A stretch of DNA of 64,000 nucleotides, from positions 137,690-201,689 of the forward strand of contig WIDE01000024.1 of assembly GCA_015039315.1 (NCBI GenBank), given 5' to 3'. Under the pieces are notes generated by a model. It was given only the letters and a program-made list of their open reading frames with translations. It was not told where the DNA came from and made no database searches. Made by a program: the position numbers and the translations under genes. The number at the start of each line of letters is the position of its first letter. Position 1 is the stretch's first letter. Below, in pieces: positions 1 through 10,873 of the stretch. Source of the DNA: Clavulina sp. PMI_390 (Eukaryota > Basidiomycota > Agaricomycetes > Cantharellales > Hydnaceae).

Positions 1-360
1 CCTATTCCTCCATTCAATGAAGGCATTCGGCCCATACTGGACACCAGACCTCCCACTTACCGCGTTCTACCTGCTTCTTACTCCCAGCCTCACGAAATCG
101 CCGCTCCAGAGCGCGGTCAACTCCCCATGATGCGCGAGAACAGATCTTTTTCCATACTGTCTTCTCCCTCCGCCCCCACCATTTCTGACGATCCCCGGCG
201 AACGACTCTTTCTAGCGATATTCGAAGAGCGGAAGATGCGGGGCTTCTGATGACGGACCATGATTCTGAGTTGAGAACGCTTGGCAGGCGTACTCCAGGT
301 CCTGGCTCTCCTGAGCCTCCTAACTATGCGAGCACATGGGGTCAAAGAGAACATATTTAA
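1..360 (+). CDS. 3' fragment of a clustered membrane-protein family (cytosolic tail only)
   Basis: The frame is open from base 1 to a taa stop at 358-360, so only the C-terminal tail (119 codons) lies in the window. It matches the tails of the copies at 3240, 5858 and 8395. A mid-tail PPTY follows the RPILDTR segment, then come the EDAGLLMTD signature, ELRTLGRRTPGPGSP, and a terminal PPNY. This makes it the end of another copy of the same family in the same orientation. The transmembrane helix and ectodomain must lie upstream of the window. By analogy with the full copies the tail is cytosolic. Function is unknown; the PPxY motifs are the known ligand type of WW domains. Confidence 0.75.
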   Translation, partial: PIPPFNEGIRPILDTRPPTYRVLPASYSQPHEIAAPERGQLPMMRENRSFSILSSPSAPTISDDPRRTTLSSDIRRAEDAGLLMTDHDSELRTLGRRTPGPGSPEPPNYASTWGQREHI

Positions 361-1143
361 TTACTCGAGGAATTTTGGGATATTCAGGGTGTTTGTTGTT
401 TAGCTGCTATTCACATCTTCTGGTGCCTTAGCTGCAGCATTCAGCTTGTTCTAAAGGCGCTGTGGTTATAGCAAATTGTAGATTTAATATCATTGCTTTG
501 GCATTTTCATAAGGATTCCTCGTAATATTGTTACACACCCTTCATTCGCTGACCGCCTGGGCCAGTGAGTACGTACAAGTTCAGCGTGCAACCGAATTAC
601 GGGTTACACTCAGCCAACTTCATCACGAGCAACACTGAGCTCAGATACTCTCTACTACCGAGAACACCCGGGATATCTGATAGCGAGGCGTGCAGTTCGG
701 AGCGAAGGCTGCATCAGCAGCTCGCAGTGCGCTGAGACGTCGACCGTAAATACCAACTCCTCGCAGGGTAATGTGTTGCAATTCAGATAGGAGGATCGAC
801 TGTCGTCACGTGTAGAGACAGGGACTGATAAAACGAGTCAAGATGAACGAATCAGAGTGCAGGCGAGACGTGAGGGTAATATCGTTGAAAGTGGTGGGAG
901 TTTGCGAGACAAGAATCGTACAAATCTAGGTAGGTAGGCGGCATGCAAACAGGCTCATTAACAGCCATTGGCTCGATTGTGCTCGCCCAAATTTCAGAGC
1001 TCTCTCCCTGAGAAGTGTTATAACTAAAATGAAACCTCTTGATCCGGCAGCTCGGATGAACTATTCTTCAGGTCCTCCGCTGCGATGTCAGAATCCGAGT
1101 AAAGTATTTCGGACTCTACGACCTGCACACAAGGCATGATTCG
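361..1143. other. intergenic, no gene seen
   Basis: This stretch lies between two convergent genes, the membrane-protein tail ending at 360 and the minus-strand F-box gene ending at 1144. I see no long open frame, RNA gene or repeat in it. Confidence 0.5.
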
Positions 1144-2763
1144 TCAGTCATCGGAACTAGACATCGATGGTGATGTACTCCTACGCACATCGAGTGTATC
1201 CACGTGTTTCCTTAGCTGATTCACTGTCCTCTCCAAGGGGGCGAAGAAAAGCCTCAATAGCTTGAGGCGCCTAGACAATACAAGTCTGACGAGTCTTGTA
1301 TCCATGGTACTCCTGTCTGGATCTGGGAGAAGGGGATCACCCTCGGAAAGATAACCGTAGAGGGACATCTCCGTCAATGATGGAAGTGCACACTCGCTGT
1401 CCGCAGTGCAAACGAGAGCGTCGATAGCCTCTTCAATATAAGACCTATAGTTTCTGATGTTGAGGTGTTTGAGGTTAGGGGCGGCTCGGCCCAGGGACTA
1501 AGGGAGTTTGGAAGAAGTAAGCAATCGTATTTGCCTTACACAACAGGGTCATGGTGACATTGTACAGGGTGCCTGCTCGTCACTCACATTGATAATGTCA
1601 ACAGTTTGTAACGAGCTGTTATATTCACGTATGTCCTCCAGTATCACCGTTCGAGCATTTGGGAGGCTCCAACAATTCAAGACAAGACATACATCATCCA
1701 TTTCAAGGCAGGTGAATGTCAAGACCTCCACACTAGGCAAGGGAAACATTCTGATGGGCAGAAGCCTCTCATGAGGCAGGCGGCATTCCGTTGAACCGGC
1801 ACAAAAAGTGATAGTGCGGAGTCTAGGTGACGCATAAACGATAGATTCCCATTGAGGAAACGAGGCATCGTTGAAGGTGAAGAAAAAATGTTCCAGCGAA
1901 GGAAATATCCACTGTGAGGAAGGCCCGAAATCTTTGACAAATGAGTTATGCAGGCTAAGGGATCGGAGAGCCTGAAGCACTCGAGAGGGGATGTAAATAG
2001 TGTCTCGTAACTCCTTCAACACCAAGCTGGTAATACTGGAAAGAGACAGCCCCGCAACGAAATCTCTGGCTGGCCACTTGGTTTCTAAGCCTTCATTGAG
2101 AGGCCCTTCGATCATAACGGTACTAATCCGAGGTGTAAATGAGCGTAACAGCTTCATTGATTTCGAAAGCTCGCCGTGGAATGTGATACACTCGTTCAAA
2201 AACCGCTGTCCGATAGATACGGCGATGGGCCGACCTTGAGATCGCTCGTACCACTCATTGCAGAGCCACGAGGGCCACAGATCCCAGTCAGGAGACTCAG
2301 TGAAAAGATCTGTGAGGCCCAATATGTTTGAACGCCAAGAGTGGGAGACAATGGAGAGCCGCAGTACCAATGTGACGTTGATTGGTGCCTTCTTTCCTAT
2401 CGGCACGTCGTCTCCGCAAATGACAGCCTGCCTGAATATATTGCTCAGGATTTCCATGGGAAGGGTATAGATGGGAGAGCAAGCAACATTAAGGCGCCTG
2501 CGCGCTGCAGCTACCGCAAAAGAACCTCTTTGCACTATCTTATCAAACGTGTTATGGATCTGGTCGATTTGGGCTGCGGTCGCGTCCAGAGTGGCTCTCA
2601 CGAAGGCTGGGTGCTGAGTTCCGCGAGGTAGCAGGTGGAGGGTTTCGGAAGGCAGGATGGAGCTCAGCATCATGACGATAGCGTCCACACTTGACGAGAG
2701 GGCGTCCATGATCTCCGACTCTCCTCTCGCTTGCGAGATCATGGTGTTCGTAATCAAACGCAA
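1144..2763 (-). CDS. F-box-like protein with leucine-rich C-terminal part
   Basis: Two exons, 2763..1588 and 1497..1144, are joined by a 90-bp gtgagt...ttag intron; the sum is 1530 nt (509 residues). Residues about 100-150 hold an F-box-like segment (YTLPMEILSNIFRQAV, then a set of hydrophobic residues and W). The rest has regularly spaced Leu/Ile strand-and-helix patterns like the degenerate leucine-rich repeats of Agaricomycete F-box proteins, for example SLEHFFFTFNDASF and LPSVEVLTFTCLE. Known F-box proteins of this kind join SKP1-CUL1 ubiquitin ligases, and the repeats choose substrates; the substrate here is unknown. It belongs to a different subfamily from the four F-box genes at 39-50 kb. 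The start is the first ATG of the open frame; two later ATGs are possible. Confidence 0.7.
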
Positions 2764-3239
2764 GGTTCGGAACGACGATGCTGAGGAGGCTTCAGTTGTT
2801 TGTGCAAGCTTTGTTTACGTGGTGACTTGCCACTGCATCAGCGCCCTCGACCCTCAGCTGGACATGGAGTTGTGCACTGGCACGACCATGTAGTGTATAA
2901 GAACTGAGCCATCTGCTCCCTTTATTCTAGTTTGGCGCGAGGTCGGCGCTGGGCTTTAATTTCCAGGCGAATCATAATAGGAGGCGTGGAGCACCTGGGT
3001 GTCACCCCTCGCGACGCATTTAGCGCTCTAAGCTCAGGAGTCTTTATTTAAACATCGATGACATTCTTGCTCAAATGAGTAGAGCTACGAAATCCCCTAC
3101 GCGTCCTCGGGCATGATCCAAACTCAGGAGAACTTTCTTGTCCCAACTCGACCCCCCCCACTGCAAGCTACGTCTGAGTCAAGGACTTGTATAACTCCCT
3201 ATAAAGAGTCTACTACCAGACCTAGCCGCTCGTGTTCGC
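2764..3239 (+). promoter_or_regulatory. upstream region of membrane-family copy 1, with conserved block
   Basis: About 430 bp before the ATG at 3240 can be aligned by eye with the region before copy 3 (ATG 8395), and in part with copy 2 (ATG 5858). The best block is near 3070-3126, about 115-170 bp before the ATG. It reads AGAGCTACGAAA, then GCGTCCTCGGGCATGA, then CCAAACTC. A TATA-like CTATAAAG lies near 3200. The same order of elements stands before copies 2 and 3. It is probably a core or upstream promoter duplicated with the genes. The transcription factor is unknown. Confidence 0.5.
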
Positions 3240-4920
3240 ATGTCTGTTGGCTATTTTATTGATGCTGAGAGCCCAATTCTATCTTATCATGGGGCTGGGT
3301 GGCTTCCAATGCTGTCCACGGACACAGTATACGCCCCGCACTACAACAATAAGACTGGGATGTATACGAATATAACTGGGGATTCGATGAACATCTCTTT
3401 CTTTGGTACCGGAATAGAGTGCGTAATATCCGCTTTGTTCACTGAATCCTGTTGAAGGCTCATCTCATCTGCTCCCCATCCTCGACTGACTAGACTCTAT
3501 GGGCCGAGGCTCACAAACCATGGTTCATTTAATGTCACGCGTAAGCTGAAGCGCGCGGGCTTACAGTCGCTGTTTACTAATGGGTGTATACGAGTTCAGT
3601 GGACGGTGTCATTACCTCAGGAACGACATACAGTCCAACGGCCGAATGGGCGACACTATTCTACAGTGCCTCAAATTTGGTCAGAGGGCAGCATACCTTT
3701 GTCATAACGGACCTACCTAGAAATGCAAATCGCTCGCTCCTCGGTGTGGATTATGTGATTGTCCAGGACTCCGCCTCCCCATTTCCTCTCAGTCAAGCAT
3801 CCCTCTTTATCGATGATACCGACAATCCATGTTAACCTATCTTCCATCAGCAAGCAGCTGGGAAAGCACACCAGACACTCTTAGCCTGGGTGGCTCGCTC
3901 TCTCGTACCCAGAGCCAAGTCGGTTCTCTCGAAGTCCGGTTCACCGGATCGTCGATTGCGCTTTATGGCCGTGTCGGGCAGTCGAACGCAAAATACTGGT
4001 GCAGCATCGATGGCGGAGCTAACATGTCCTATAACGGGTTTGCGGCTGAGATGGCTAGTCAGCAAACGCTGTTTCTAGCAAATAATTTGACGGGTGGAGG
4101 GGCTGAACATGTCTTGCGCGTATGGAATGAACCTAATGCGTCGAATGGGCACATTTGGCTCGAGGTCGACTATATACAAGTCTGGGGGAGTAATGGGTGA
4201 GTTCGTTGTCCCTCCATGTTGACATGCATGACTCATTTGGCCAACGTTGCAGACTTTCAGCCCAAAGGTGGGTGGCAGCTTTACTACACACCAACTTATA
4301 AGGCCGCTGATAGTTCTCCTAAGGTCCTCTCACGCTGACCGCACCGCTGGCATTATCGGAGGTGTGGTAGGGGGTCTCCTATTCATCTTATGTTCAACGT
4401 TGGGATTCTACCTACTACGAAGGCGACGGCAAAACCCTTCTTTCAAGATGGTCACGGCCTACGATGGCGCGTCAACATTGTCACAGACCCCGATAGGGCC
4501 CGCTCCATTCGCCTATAATGCGAGCACAGAGGGACTTCCCTCGTTCCCGCCTTCGTTGATGACGATGACCAACCCAACTACTCCATCCCCTGCTATCGGC
4601 CCATCTGTGGAGGAACTTCGGCCTACTCCAGATTCCCAGCCCCCTACCTACCCTTTTCCCACTCCCCACCCTCAGCTTGATGGTATTGCGCTCACCGAGC
4701 GCAACTTGATCCCCGTGGGGCAAGAGGACAGTCCCCACATCGTCTCTTCTTCGTCTTCCCCCTCTACCGGCGAGCTTCAGCAGGTAACTCATCCCAGCCC
4801 AGCTCGAAGAGCGGAAGATGCAGGGCTCTTGATGACCGACCGAGACCTCGAGTTGAGGACACTTGGCAGGCGGACGCCAGGTCCCGGCTCTCCTGCACCT
4901 CCCAATTACACGAGTGCATG
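3240..4920 (+). CDS. membrane-family copy 1: tandem beta-sandwich ectodomain, TM, PPxY tail (frameshifted, truncated by gap)
   Basis: Exons are 3240..3418, 3494..3540 (47 nt), 3600..4196, 4253..4267 (15-nt microexon) and 4324 onwards into the gap. Exons 1-2 encode the first module (FFGTGIE, LYGPRLTNHGSFNVT). Exon 3 encodes a linker and a second module (FTGSSIALYGRVGQSN, CSIDGG). Exon 5 gives a transmembrane helix (IIGGVVGGLLFILCSTLGFYL), an RRRR cluster and a tail with PPTY, EDAGLLMTD and PPNY. Many NxS/T sequons lie before the helix, which argues for exposure to the ER lumen, yet no signal peptide is seen. Near 3832 one T is missing relative to copies 2 and 3. This makes a premature stop at 3835, and the correct frame resumes immediately after. 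It could be a recent pseudogene or a base error, since the copy also abuts an assembly gap. The stop codon is lost in the gap. Confidence 0.8.
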
Positions 4921-5204
4921 NNNNNNNNNNNNNNNNNNNNNNNNNNNNNNNNNNNNNNNNNNNNNNNNNNNNNNNNNNNNNNNNNNNNNNNNNNNNNNNN
5001 NNNNNNNNNNNNNNNNNNNNNNNNNNNNNNNNNNNNNNNNNNNNNNNNNNNNNNNNNNNNNNNNNNNNNNNNNNNNNNNNNNNNNNNNNNNNNNNNNNNN
5101 NNNNNNNNNNNNNNNNNNNNNNNNNNNNNNNNNNNNNNNNNNNNNNNNNNNNNNNNNNNNNNNNNNNNNNNNNNNNNNNNNNNNNNNNNNNNNNNNNNNN
5201 NNNN
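4921..5204. other. assembly gap (284 unknown bases)
   Basis: A run of 284 Ns. It removes the end of membrane-family copy 1, which by analogy with copies 2 and 3 needs only a few more codons, and an unknown stretch after it. Tandem repeats of similar genes often cause such gaps, so the true length may differ. Confidence 0.98.
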
Positions 5205-5301
5205 GGTTAAGCCATTTAAGATACCACAAATCCGTCGTTTGGACTCTCAGAAGGTCTGTCCAATAACATTATGGATCAACATGTCGGTATTCATGTCCTA
5301 G

Positions 5302-5340
5302 GGAGACCAAACGATCAAAAAGTGGGATATATCCACTGGA
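5302..5340 (+). pseudogene. fragment of a WD40 repeat
   Basis: Just after the gap one frame reads GDQTIKKWDISTG, a near-textbook end of a WD40 repeat (D..IK.WD..TG). A tag stop stands directly before it and stops follow it. Upstream, H....SVVWTL in another frame at 5209-5250 looks like the start of the same repeat. This is probably the decayed edge of a WD40 gene, perhaps lying partly in the gap. The match is short and could be chance. Confidence 0.35.
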
Positions 5341-5700
5341 TTATTCAGCGTGAAAGCAAATTTCTTGGAATAGTATAGCATGTTCCCGTTTTATACCATT
5401 GTATATATCTATCCCTCTGTTCGCTATTTTCAGAATGGTTGCCAGATAATCAACCTGCCAGACGCTTGTTCCAAGTTGTTGACACACCAACAATGAGTCA
5501 CCATCAGCCAAATATCGCATGCATCGGTTTCGTAAATCCCAGAGACCGAACATGAGCATCCACAAGCCACTGCTACATTCAGTTTGATTTGATAAGGGAT
5601 CAGCTCTCGCTTTGCATATCCATGGCGATCATACCAATAATTGAGTGGAGCGTTAGCGCTCAGTTGAGACATCAGCACAGTACTCCTGTTCAATCATGGT
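5341..5700. other. no clear gene between gap and promoter of copy 2
   Basis: Two overlapping minus-strand open frames (5341-5565 and 5430-5693) contain the phrases FGLWDLRN and NYWYDRHGYAKRE. They might be worn exons of an F-box or WD-type gene, but no start, splice plan or domain is convincing. I do not annotate a gene here. Confidence 0.3.
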
Positions 5701-5857
5701 GGAGCTACAAATTTTGTTGCGCCTCTTCGGGCATGACCCAAACTCTGAACTCGACTCGACTCGGCCTTTGAGTCACGACTACAAGCTCCGTCTGAGTCAA
5801 GGCTGTCTATCTTTTCCCTGTCTAGCCTGGCCCTGAGCTTAGTGGCATACCAAGCAC
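5701..5857 (+). promoter_or_regulatory. conserved promoter block of membrane-family copy 2
   Basis: Positions 5701-5746 (GGAGCTACAAAT, GCGCCTCTTCGGGCATGA, CCCAAACTC) line up with 3070-3126 before copy 1 and 8229-8275 before copy 3. The distance to the ATG is similar in each (157-170 bp from block start). Upstream, GATCATA...GTGGAGCG is also shared. No strong TATA box is seen in this copy. Confidence 0.5.
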
Positions 5858-7558
5858 ATGTCGGTTGGCTATTTTGTCGATGCTGAGAGCCCAATCCTAT
5901 CTTATCATGGGTCTGGATGGCTTCCTATGCTCTCCACGAACGCAAACGCTCCCCTCTACAACAACAAGACCGGCATGTATACGAATATCACTGGTGACTC
6001 AATGAGTATATCTTTCTTTGGAACTGGGATATCGTACGTATCATTTGCGTAGCCCGCTGGGTCCTGTCGAGCGCTTGGCTCACCCTCGTTCTACTCTTGA
6101 CTCCATAGTCTTTATGGGCCAAGGCTCACAACTCATGGCTCGTTCAATGCTACATGTGAGTCCCTACGCTGTAGACTAGGTATCGCTCGCTGCTGACAAA
6201 CGATTGGACATCAAGTGGACGGCGTCACTGCGACGGGTAGCTCTTACAGCCAAAAAGACGAATGGGCAACCCTTTTCTATACTTCCCCAAATGTGACTCA
6301 GGAATCACATCAATTTGTGATCACAAATGCGCCTACTAATAGTAGCACAATTCTTGGCGTGGACTATGTGATCGTTCAAGACTCTGCCTCACCGTTCCCT
6401 GCCGACCAGCATTCCCTATTTGTCGATGACACCGATAAATCAATATTTACCTATCTGCCATCGTCGAGCAGCTGGGAGAGCACGCCAGATTCCCAGAGCC
6501 TTGGGGGCTCGCTCTTACGCACACAAAGCCAAGCTGGTGCTCTAGAAGTGCGATTCACTGGGTTATCAATCGCGCTTTATGGGCGCGTTGGACAATCGAA
6601 TGCGCAATATCTGTGTAGCATGGACGGTGGGCCCAACGTGTCTTACACCGAATTCTGGGTAGAGTCTGCGAGCCAGCAAACACTGTATTTTGCGAATAAT
6701 TTGACCGGCGGAGGGGCTGAGCATGTCCTGCGCGTATGGAACGAACCTGATGTCTCAAAAGGGCACATTTGGCTGGAAGTCGACTATGTTCAGCTATGGG
6801 GAAGTGATGGGTGAGTTCACCGTTCCGACATGTATACTTTTCGACTGACTTCGTTACTGGGGCAGACTTCCAGCACAACAGTATGTCATATTAATTCAGA
6901 GCTCAGCTATATGAGCCACTTATAGCCCCTACTTAGATCCTCACATGGTGGGCGCACCGCCGCTATCGTTGGAGGCGTGGTCGGCGGTCTCCTTTTCATC
7001 TTATGTTCAGCGTTAGGATTCTACATTATCCAAAAACGGCGGCGGAATGCGTCCTCAGGCACCGTGGCCGTCCATGACGACTCGTCGACACAGCCGCAAC
7101 AACAGATGGTGGCTGCTTCTTTCTCATATGATACATATAGAAGCACAGAGCACCTATCCTCATTCCCACCAACATCAGACACCACTGCGACTCCAACCAT
7201 TCTATACCAGCCTAGTATCGTATCTGCGGAGGACATCCGGCCCATGGTGTATAGCAGGCCTCCAACGTATCAGTTCTCCTTTGCCCCCGATCTCTATCCT
7301 CATGAGCGAAACACAACACCTCAGACTGTGGGACAGGAGCACAGTCCTGCAATGGTCTCTGCTCCCCCCGTTCCCCCTATCCCTCGCGACCTTCGGCAAG
7401 CTACTCCTCCCGGTGAAGTCCAGAGAGCGGAGGACGCAGGGCTTCTGATGACAGACCGGGATCTGGAGTTGAGGACTCTCGGAAGGAGAACTCCAGGACC
7501 TGGCTCTCCCGCGCTTCCCGACTACGCAAGCGCATGGAGACGTAGCGGAAAGTTCTAG
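5858..7558 (+). CDS. membrane-family copy 2: tandem beta-sandwich ectodomain, TM, PPxY tail
   Basis: Exons are 5858..6033, 6109..6155 (47 nt), 6216..6810, 6866..6880 (15 nt) and 6937..7558, total 1455 nt, 484 residues. The ATG opens SVGYFVDAESPILSYHG, as in copies 1 and 3. Module 1 ends in SFFGTGIS-LYGPRLTTHGS. Module 2 holds FTGLSIALYGRVGQSN and CSMDGGPNVS. The transmembrane helix is about VGGVVGGLLFILCSALGFYI, followed by QKRRR. The tail has PPTY, EDAGLLMTD, ELRTLGRRTPGPGSP and LPDY where other copies have PPxY. Sequons (NKT, NIT, NVS, NLT) lie only before the helix. I infer a surface protein with its N-terminus outside. The modules resemble galactose-binding-like folds, but no ligand can be named. 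Confidence 0.85.
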
Positions 7559-8394
7559 AATAGTAGAAAATGTATCGAAGGAGGGAATCATTAGCCCTGG
7601 ATAGTTCTCAGTCCTCTGGTCTGAGGGGCATTTGGGCTGAATTATGATGCTACGTCTCAGGGGTCTCGTTACAACTTTTTCAGGGCCGAGTATGTCGTTT
7701 CTAGATATCCATCTTGGAACTTTTGTGAGGTGTGGCCAGCGTCATCACAGAGGACGGGGTGAGATTCAGCCTTGACACCGATCGCGCTAGAAAGTGGGGT
7801 GTATATTCGTGCATCGATGGTGGCGCAAACTAGAGCCCAGAGTGTGGGTCTCACCATATTTGACGTAAATCACCGGACTGATTGATACCATTACACCAGT
7901 ATTTATCTTGTTCTTATTTCTGGTGTGCCAAGAGTGGGCTGTCCAGGTTTGTTTACGCACTGATTTGCCATCACGTCGACATCTCGACTCGGCCTTCGTC
8001 GCCCAGATGCAGATGAGCCATCGAGCGTCGGTGGCCCATCGGGCCACCTGCAACATCTCTATTTACTGGATGCAAAGTCGCCACCTGGTCTTTGACATCC
8101 ACGCAAATCATGACAATAACCAGAGTGGAGCTGAACATTTTGGCGCTCACCACTCACCGCCGGATGCGCACGCCGAGCTGAGCTGGGGTTGTCGTTTTTC
8201 GAAAAAATGACATCTTTATTCAAATTGGTAGAGCCACCAGTTCCTCTGCGTGTTTTCAGGCATGACCCCAGCTCCAAAGGGCTCTCACCATCTCAACTCC
8301 GCCCCCCAGCCACAAAGGGGACTGGGATTAAGGATCCCTACTGTGGCCGTCGCCCATAAATAGCCTGATTGCAAGCCCCGACGCCCGTGGAAAT
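7559..8394 (+). promoter_or_regulatory. intergenic and upstream region of membrane-family copy 3
   Basis: There is no gene here. From about 7948 (TTTGTTTACG, GATTTGCCA) the sequence is alignable to 2808 onwards before copy 1. The core block is at 8229-8275 (AGAGCCACCAG, GCGTGTTTTCAGGCATGA, CCCAGCTC), and a TATA-like CCATAAATAG lies at about 8354. At least 430 bp of 5' flank was therefore duplicated with the gene. Confidence 0.5.
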
Positions 8395-10114
8395 ATGTCT
8401 GTTGGCTATTTCATTGATGCTGAGAGCCCGATTCTATCGTTCAACGGGCCTGGATGGATTCCTATCCTCACAGGGAACCCTGGAAACGCACCCTTCTACA
8501 ACAACAAAACTGGGATGTATACCAATGCCACCGGCGACTCGATAAAAATATCTTTCTTCGGAACCGGCATCGAGTGCGTACCATCCGCTACTTCGGACCT
8601 TGACACATGATAGGCGCTCAACTCATGCCTTCTTCGCCGACCAGTATTTATGGGTCAAAACTCTCGACCCATGGCCCGTTTAATGTCACATGTGAGCTGG
8701 TGTGTTGTTTTGGAATCGCTCATTATTGACGAGCCTATGTACATCTAGTGGACGGTGTCACTACCTCAGGAACCACATATAGTCCAACGGACGAATGGGC
8801 AACGCTTATCTATAGCTCTCCACTCCTAAACCGAGGGCCACATAGCTTCACGATCACAGATGTGCCTGCAGCTGCAGACCGCTCAATCCTTGGTGTGGAT
8901 TATATGATCGTCAAGGATGCCAGTCCCTCGTTCCCTGCCAGCCAAATTTCTCTGTTTGTTGATGACACGAACAAAGCAGTTTTCAATTATCTTCCGTCTT
9001 CGAATAGCTGGGAGAGTACGCCAGACTCTGAGAGTCTTGGAGGCTCGCTCTCGCGCACTCAGAGTCAAGTCGGTGGCGTCGAGATTCACTTTACGGGGTC
9101 TTCGATCGCGCTCTATGGGCGTGTCGGGCAGTCGAATGCAGGGTATCTGTGTAGTATTGACGGAGGAGCGAACGTGTCTTATACTGGGTTTTGGGTAGAG
9201 TCTGCGAGTCAGCAAACGCTGTATCTTGCGAATAACTTAACCGGTGGAGGAGCTGAGCATGTCTTGCGTGTGTGGAACGTGCCTGATGCCTCGAATGGGC
9301 ATATTTGGCTCGAAATCGACTATGTGCAATTGTGGGGAAGCAGTGGGTGGGTCCAAAATTCTGGCGTCTCGACCTCTTGTGGATTCTGTTGACTCGTTTT
9401 GTTGATATCGTAGGCTCCCAGCAGGGTGCGTCATGGTCGTGTTGCATAATCCGAAAAAACTGATAGTTCCTCCCCAGGTTTTCTCACTCTAGTCACACCG
9501 CTGGGATTGTTGGGGGTGTGATCGGAGGTCTCTTGTTCATCGTTTGTTTGGTGTCGGGGTTCTGCTTCCTCCAGAAGCGACGGAGGAGTGCTCCCTCGAG
9601 GAATGTAGAAGATTACGATGATATATCGACGCCGTCGCAGAACCCGATGGCGGCTTCTCCGTTTCCACAGAGTCCAGAGGCATTTCCTTCATTCCCGCCT
9701 CCGACAATGACTACGCCCGCCCCATCCATCCATTCCCAGCCTATCGACTCACCTGTAAGGGCGACTCGGCCTATTTGGGATAGCAGGCCGCCTACCTACC
9801 GCTTTCCCTCTCCCTCTCCATTTCGACCTCAACTAGATGATGCTAGGTCCGTTGAGCAAGGTTCGATTTCTCAGGCTGTATTATGGCAGGAGGATAGTCC
9901 TTCTGCACTGTCTGCATCTTCCCAACCCTCTACTCGTGAGCCTCTACAGGTAACTCCTCCGATCGAAGTTCACAGAGCGCAGGACGCAGGACTCTTGATG
10001 ACAGACCGCGATCTTGAGTTGAGGACGCTTGGGCGGAGGACACCGGGACCCAGCTCTCCCGGGCCTCCCGATTATGCAAGTGCGTGGTCCAGGAGACGAA
10101 GCGAGAAGATTTAG
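8395..10114 (+). CDS. membrane-family copy 3: tandem beta-sandwich ectodomain, TM, PPxY tail
   Basis: Exons are 8395..8573, 8645..8691 (47 nt), 8749..9346, 9414..9425 (12-nt microexon) and 9478..10114, total 1473 nt, 490 residues. Module 1 (FFGTGIDIYGSKLSTHG) and module 2 (FTGSSIALYGRVGQSN, LCSIDGGANVSYTG) repeat the family pattern. The helix is about IVGGVIGGLLFIVCLVSGFCF, with QKRRR after it. The tail holds PPTY, QDAGLLMTD (Q in place of the E of the acidic dileucine form), ELRTLGRRTPGPSSP and PPDY, then ends SRRRSEKI. It is closest to copies 1 and 2, with which it shares its promoter block, so these three are the youngest duplicates. Confidence 0.85.
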
Positions 10115-10873
10115 AAATGCTCGAGGGAGGGAGGAAAGGATTTTCTAGTTTTTGTCAGCTCACGTCGTTCACATTCTGAGAGCATGTTCTTTGGAATTTC
10201 TGTGTTGTTTCGAGTATTCGTCGTCTGATATCCGGTTTCAGGTATTCAAGGTTTTGTAGTATTATCGTGGTATTTCAGAACTTCCGCCTTGTATTATTAC
10301 ATGTACCCCGGCAATCTTCGGCCTTGGAGCCACCGCAGCAGCGTCCGTGCACTTGGCACGCGAGGAACTAAAACCTCCGTTTTGTTCTAATTCTTCGTGA
10401 TTATTTTGTTTAACATAGGGAGGCCGGGGAAGAAAGAGTGCCTTGATTCTTTGGGCGCACCGAGTGTTATGGGAGTCGGTGTAGCACGGAAGGATGGATC
10501 CGCAATCATGAAACCATGCGCCCTGACTACGATCATGATTCGGGGGCAAATTATGTTGTGCCTGTGTTGAGCTTTTTCTCTGCTTCTGGTCCATGTAATA
10601 ATTACCGGCCCCATTGTGCATGGCTGTTATTTGTTGGGATGGATTCATCAGGGATCAGCATTGCCAGGGAATATTTCCAAATTGGGTGGCGGCGCGCGTC
10701 ATGTTCGGGCACCGCCTCGGTTTGAGCGCCCACCGCGTTTGCACTCCCATAACACCACACAGCTCCTCCCAGGAGCAGAAGCCATACCACCTAACCTATC
10801 TCTTGAGCGGCTCTCGATTTCTGCTCCGCCCACTTGAATCTGGAATAGCCTACTTTATGCTTTGACCGAATCT
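10115..10873. other. intergenic, upstream of membrane-family copy 4
   Basis: No gene is supported. A TGTTCGGGCAC string near 10701 recalls the CTTCGGGCATGA core of the promoter block of copies 1-3, but the flanks do not align. Confidence 0.4.

Noticed and set aside
4918..5301. Long open frames across 4921-5204 in several directions
   Set aside because: They only arise because unknown bases contain no stops.
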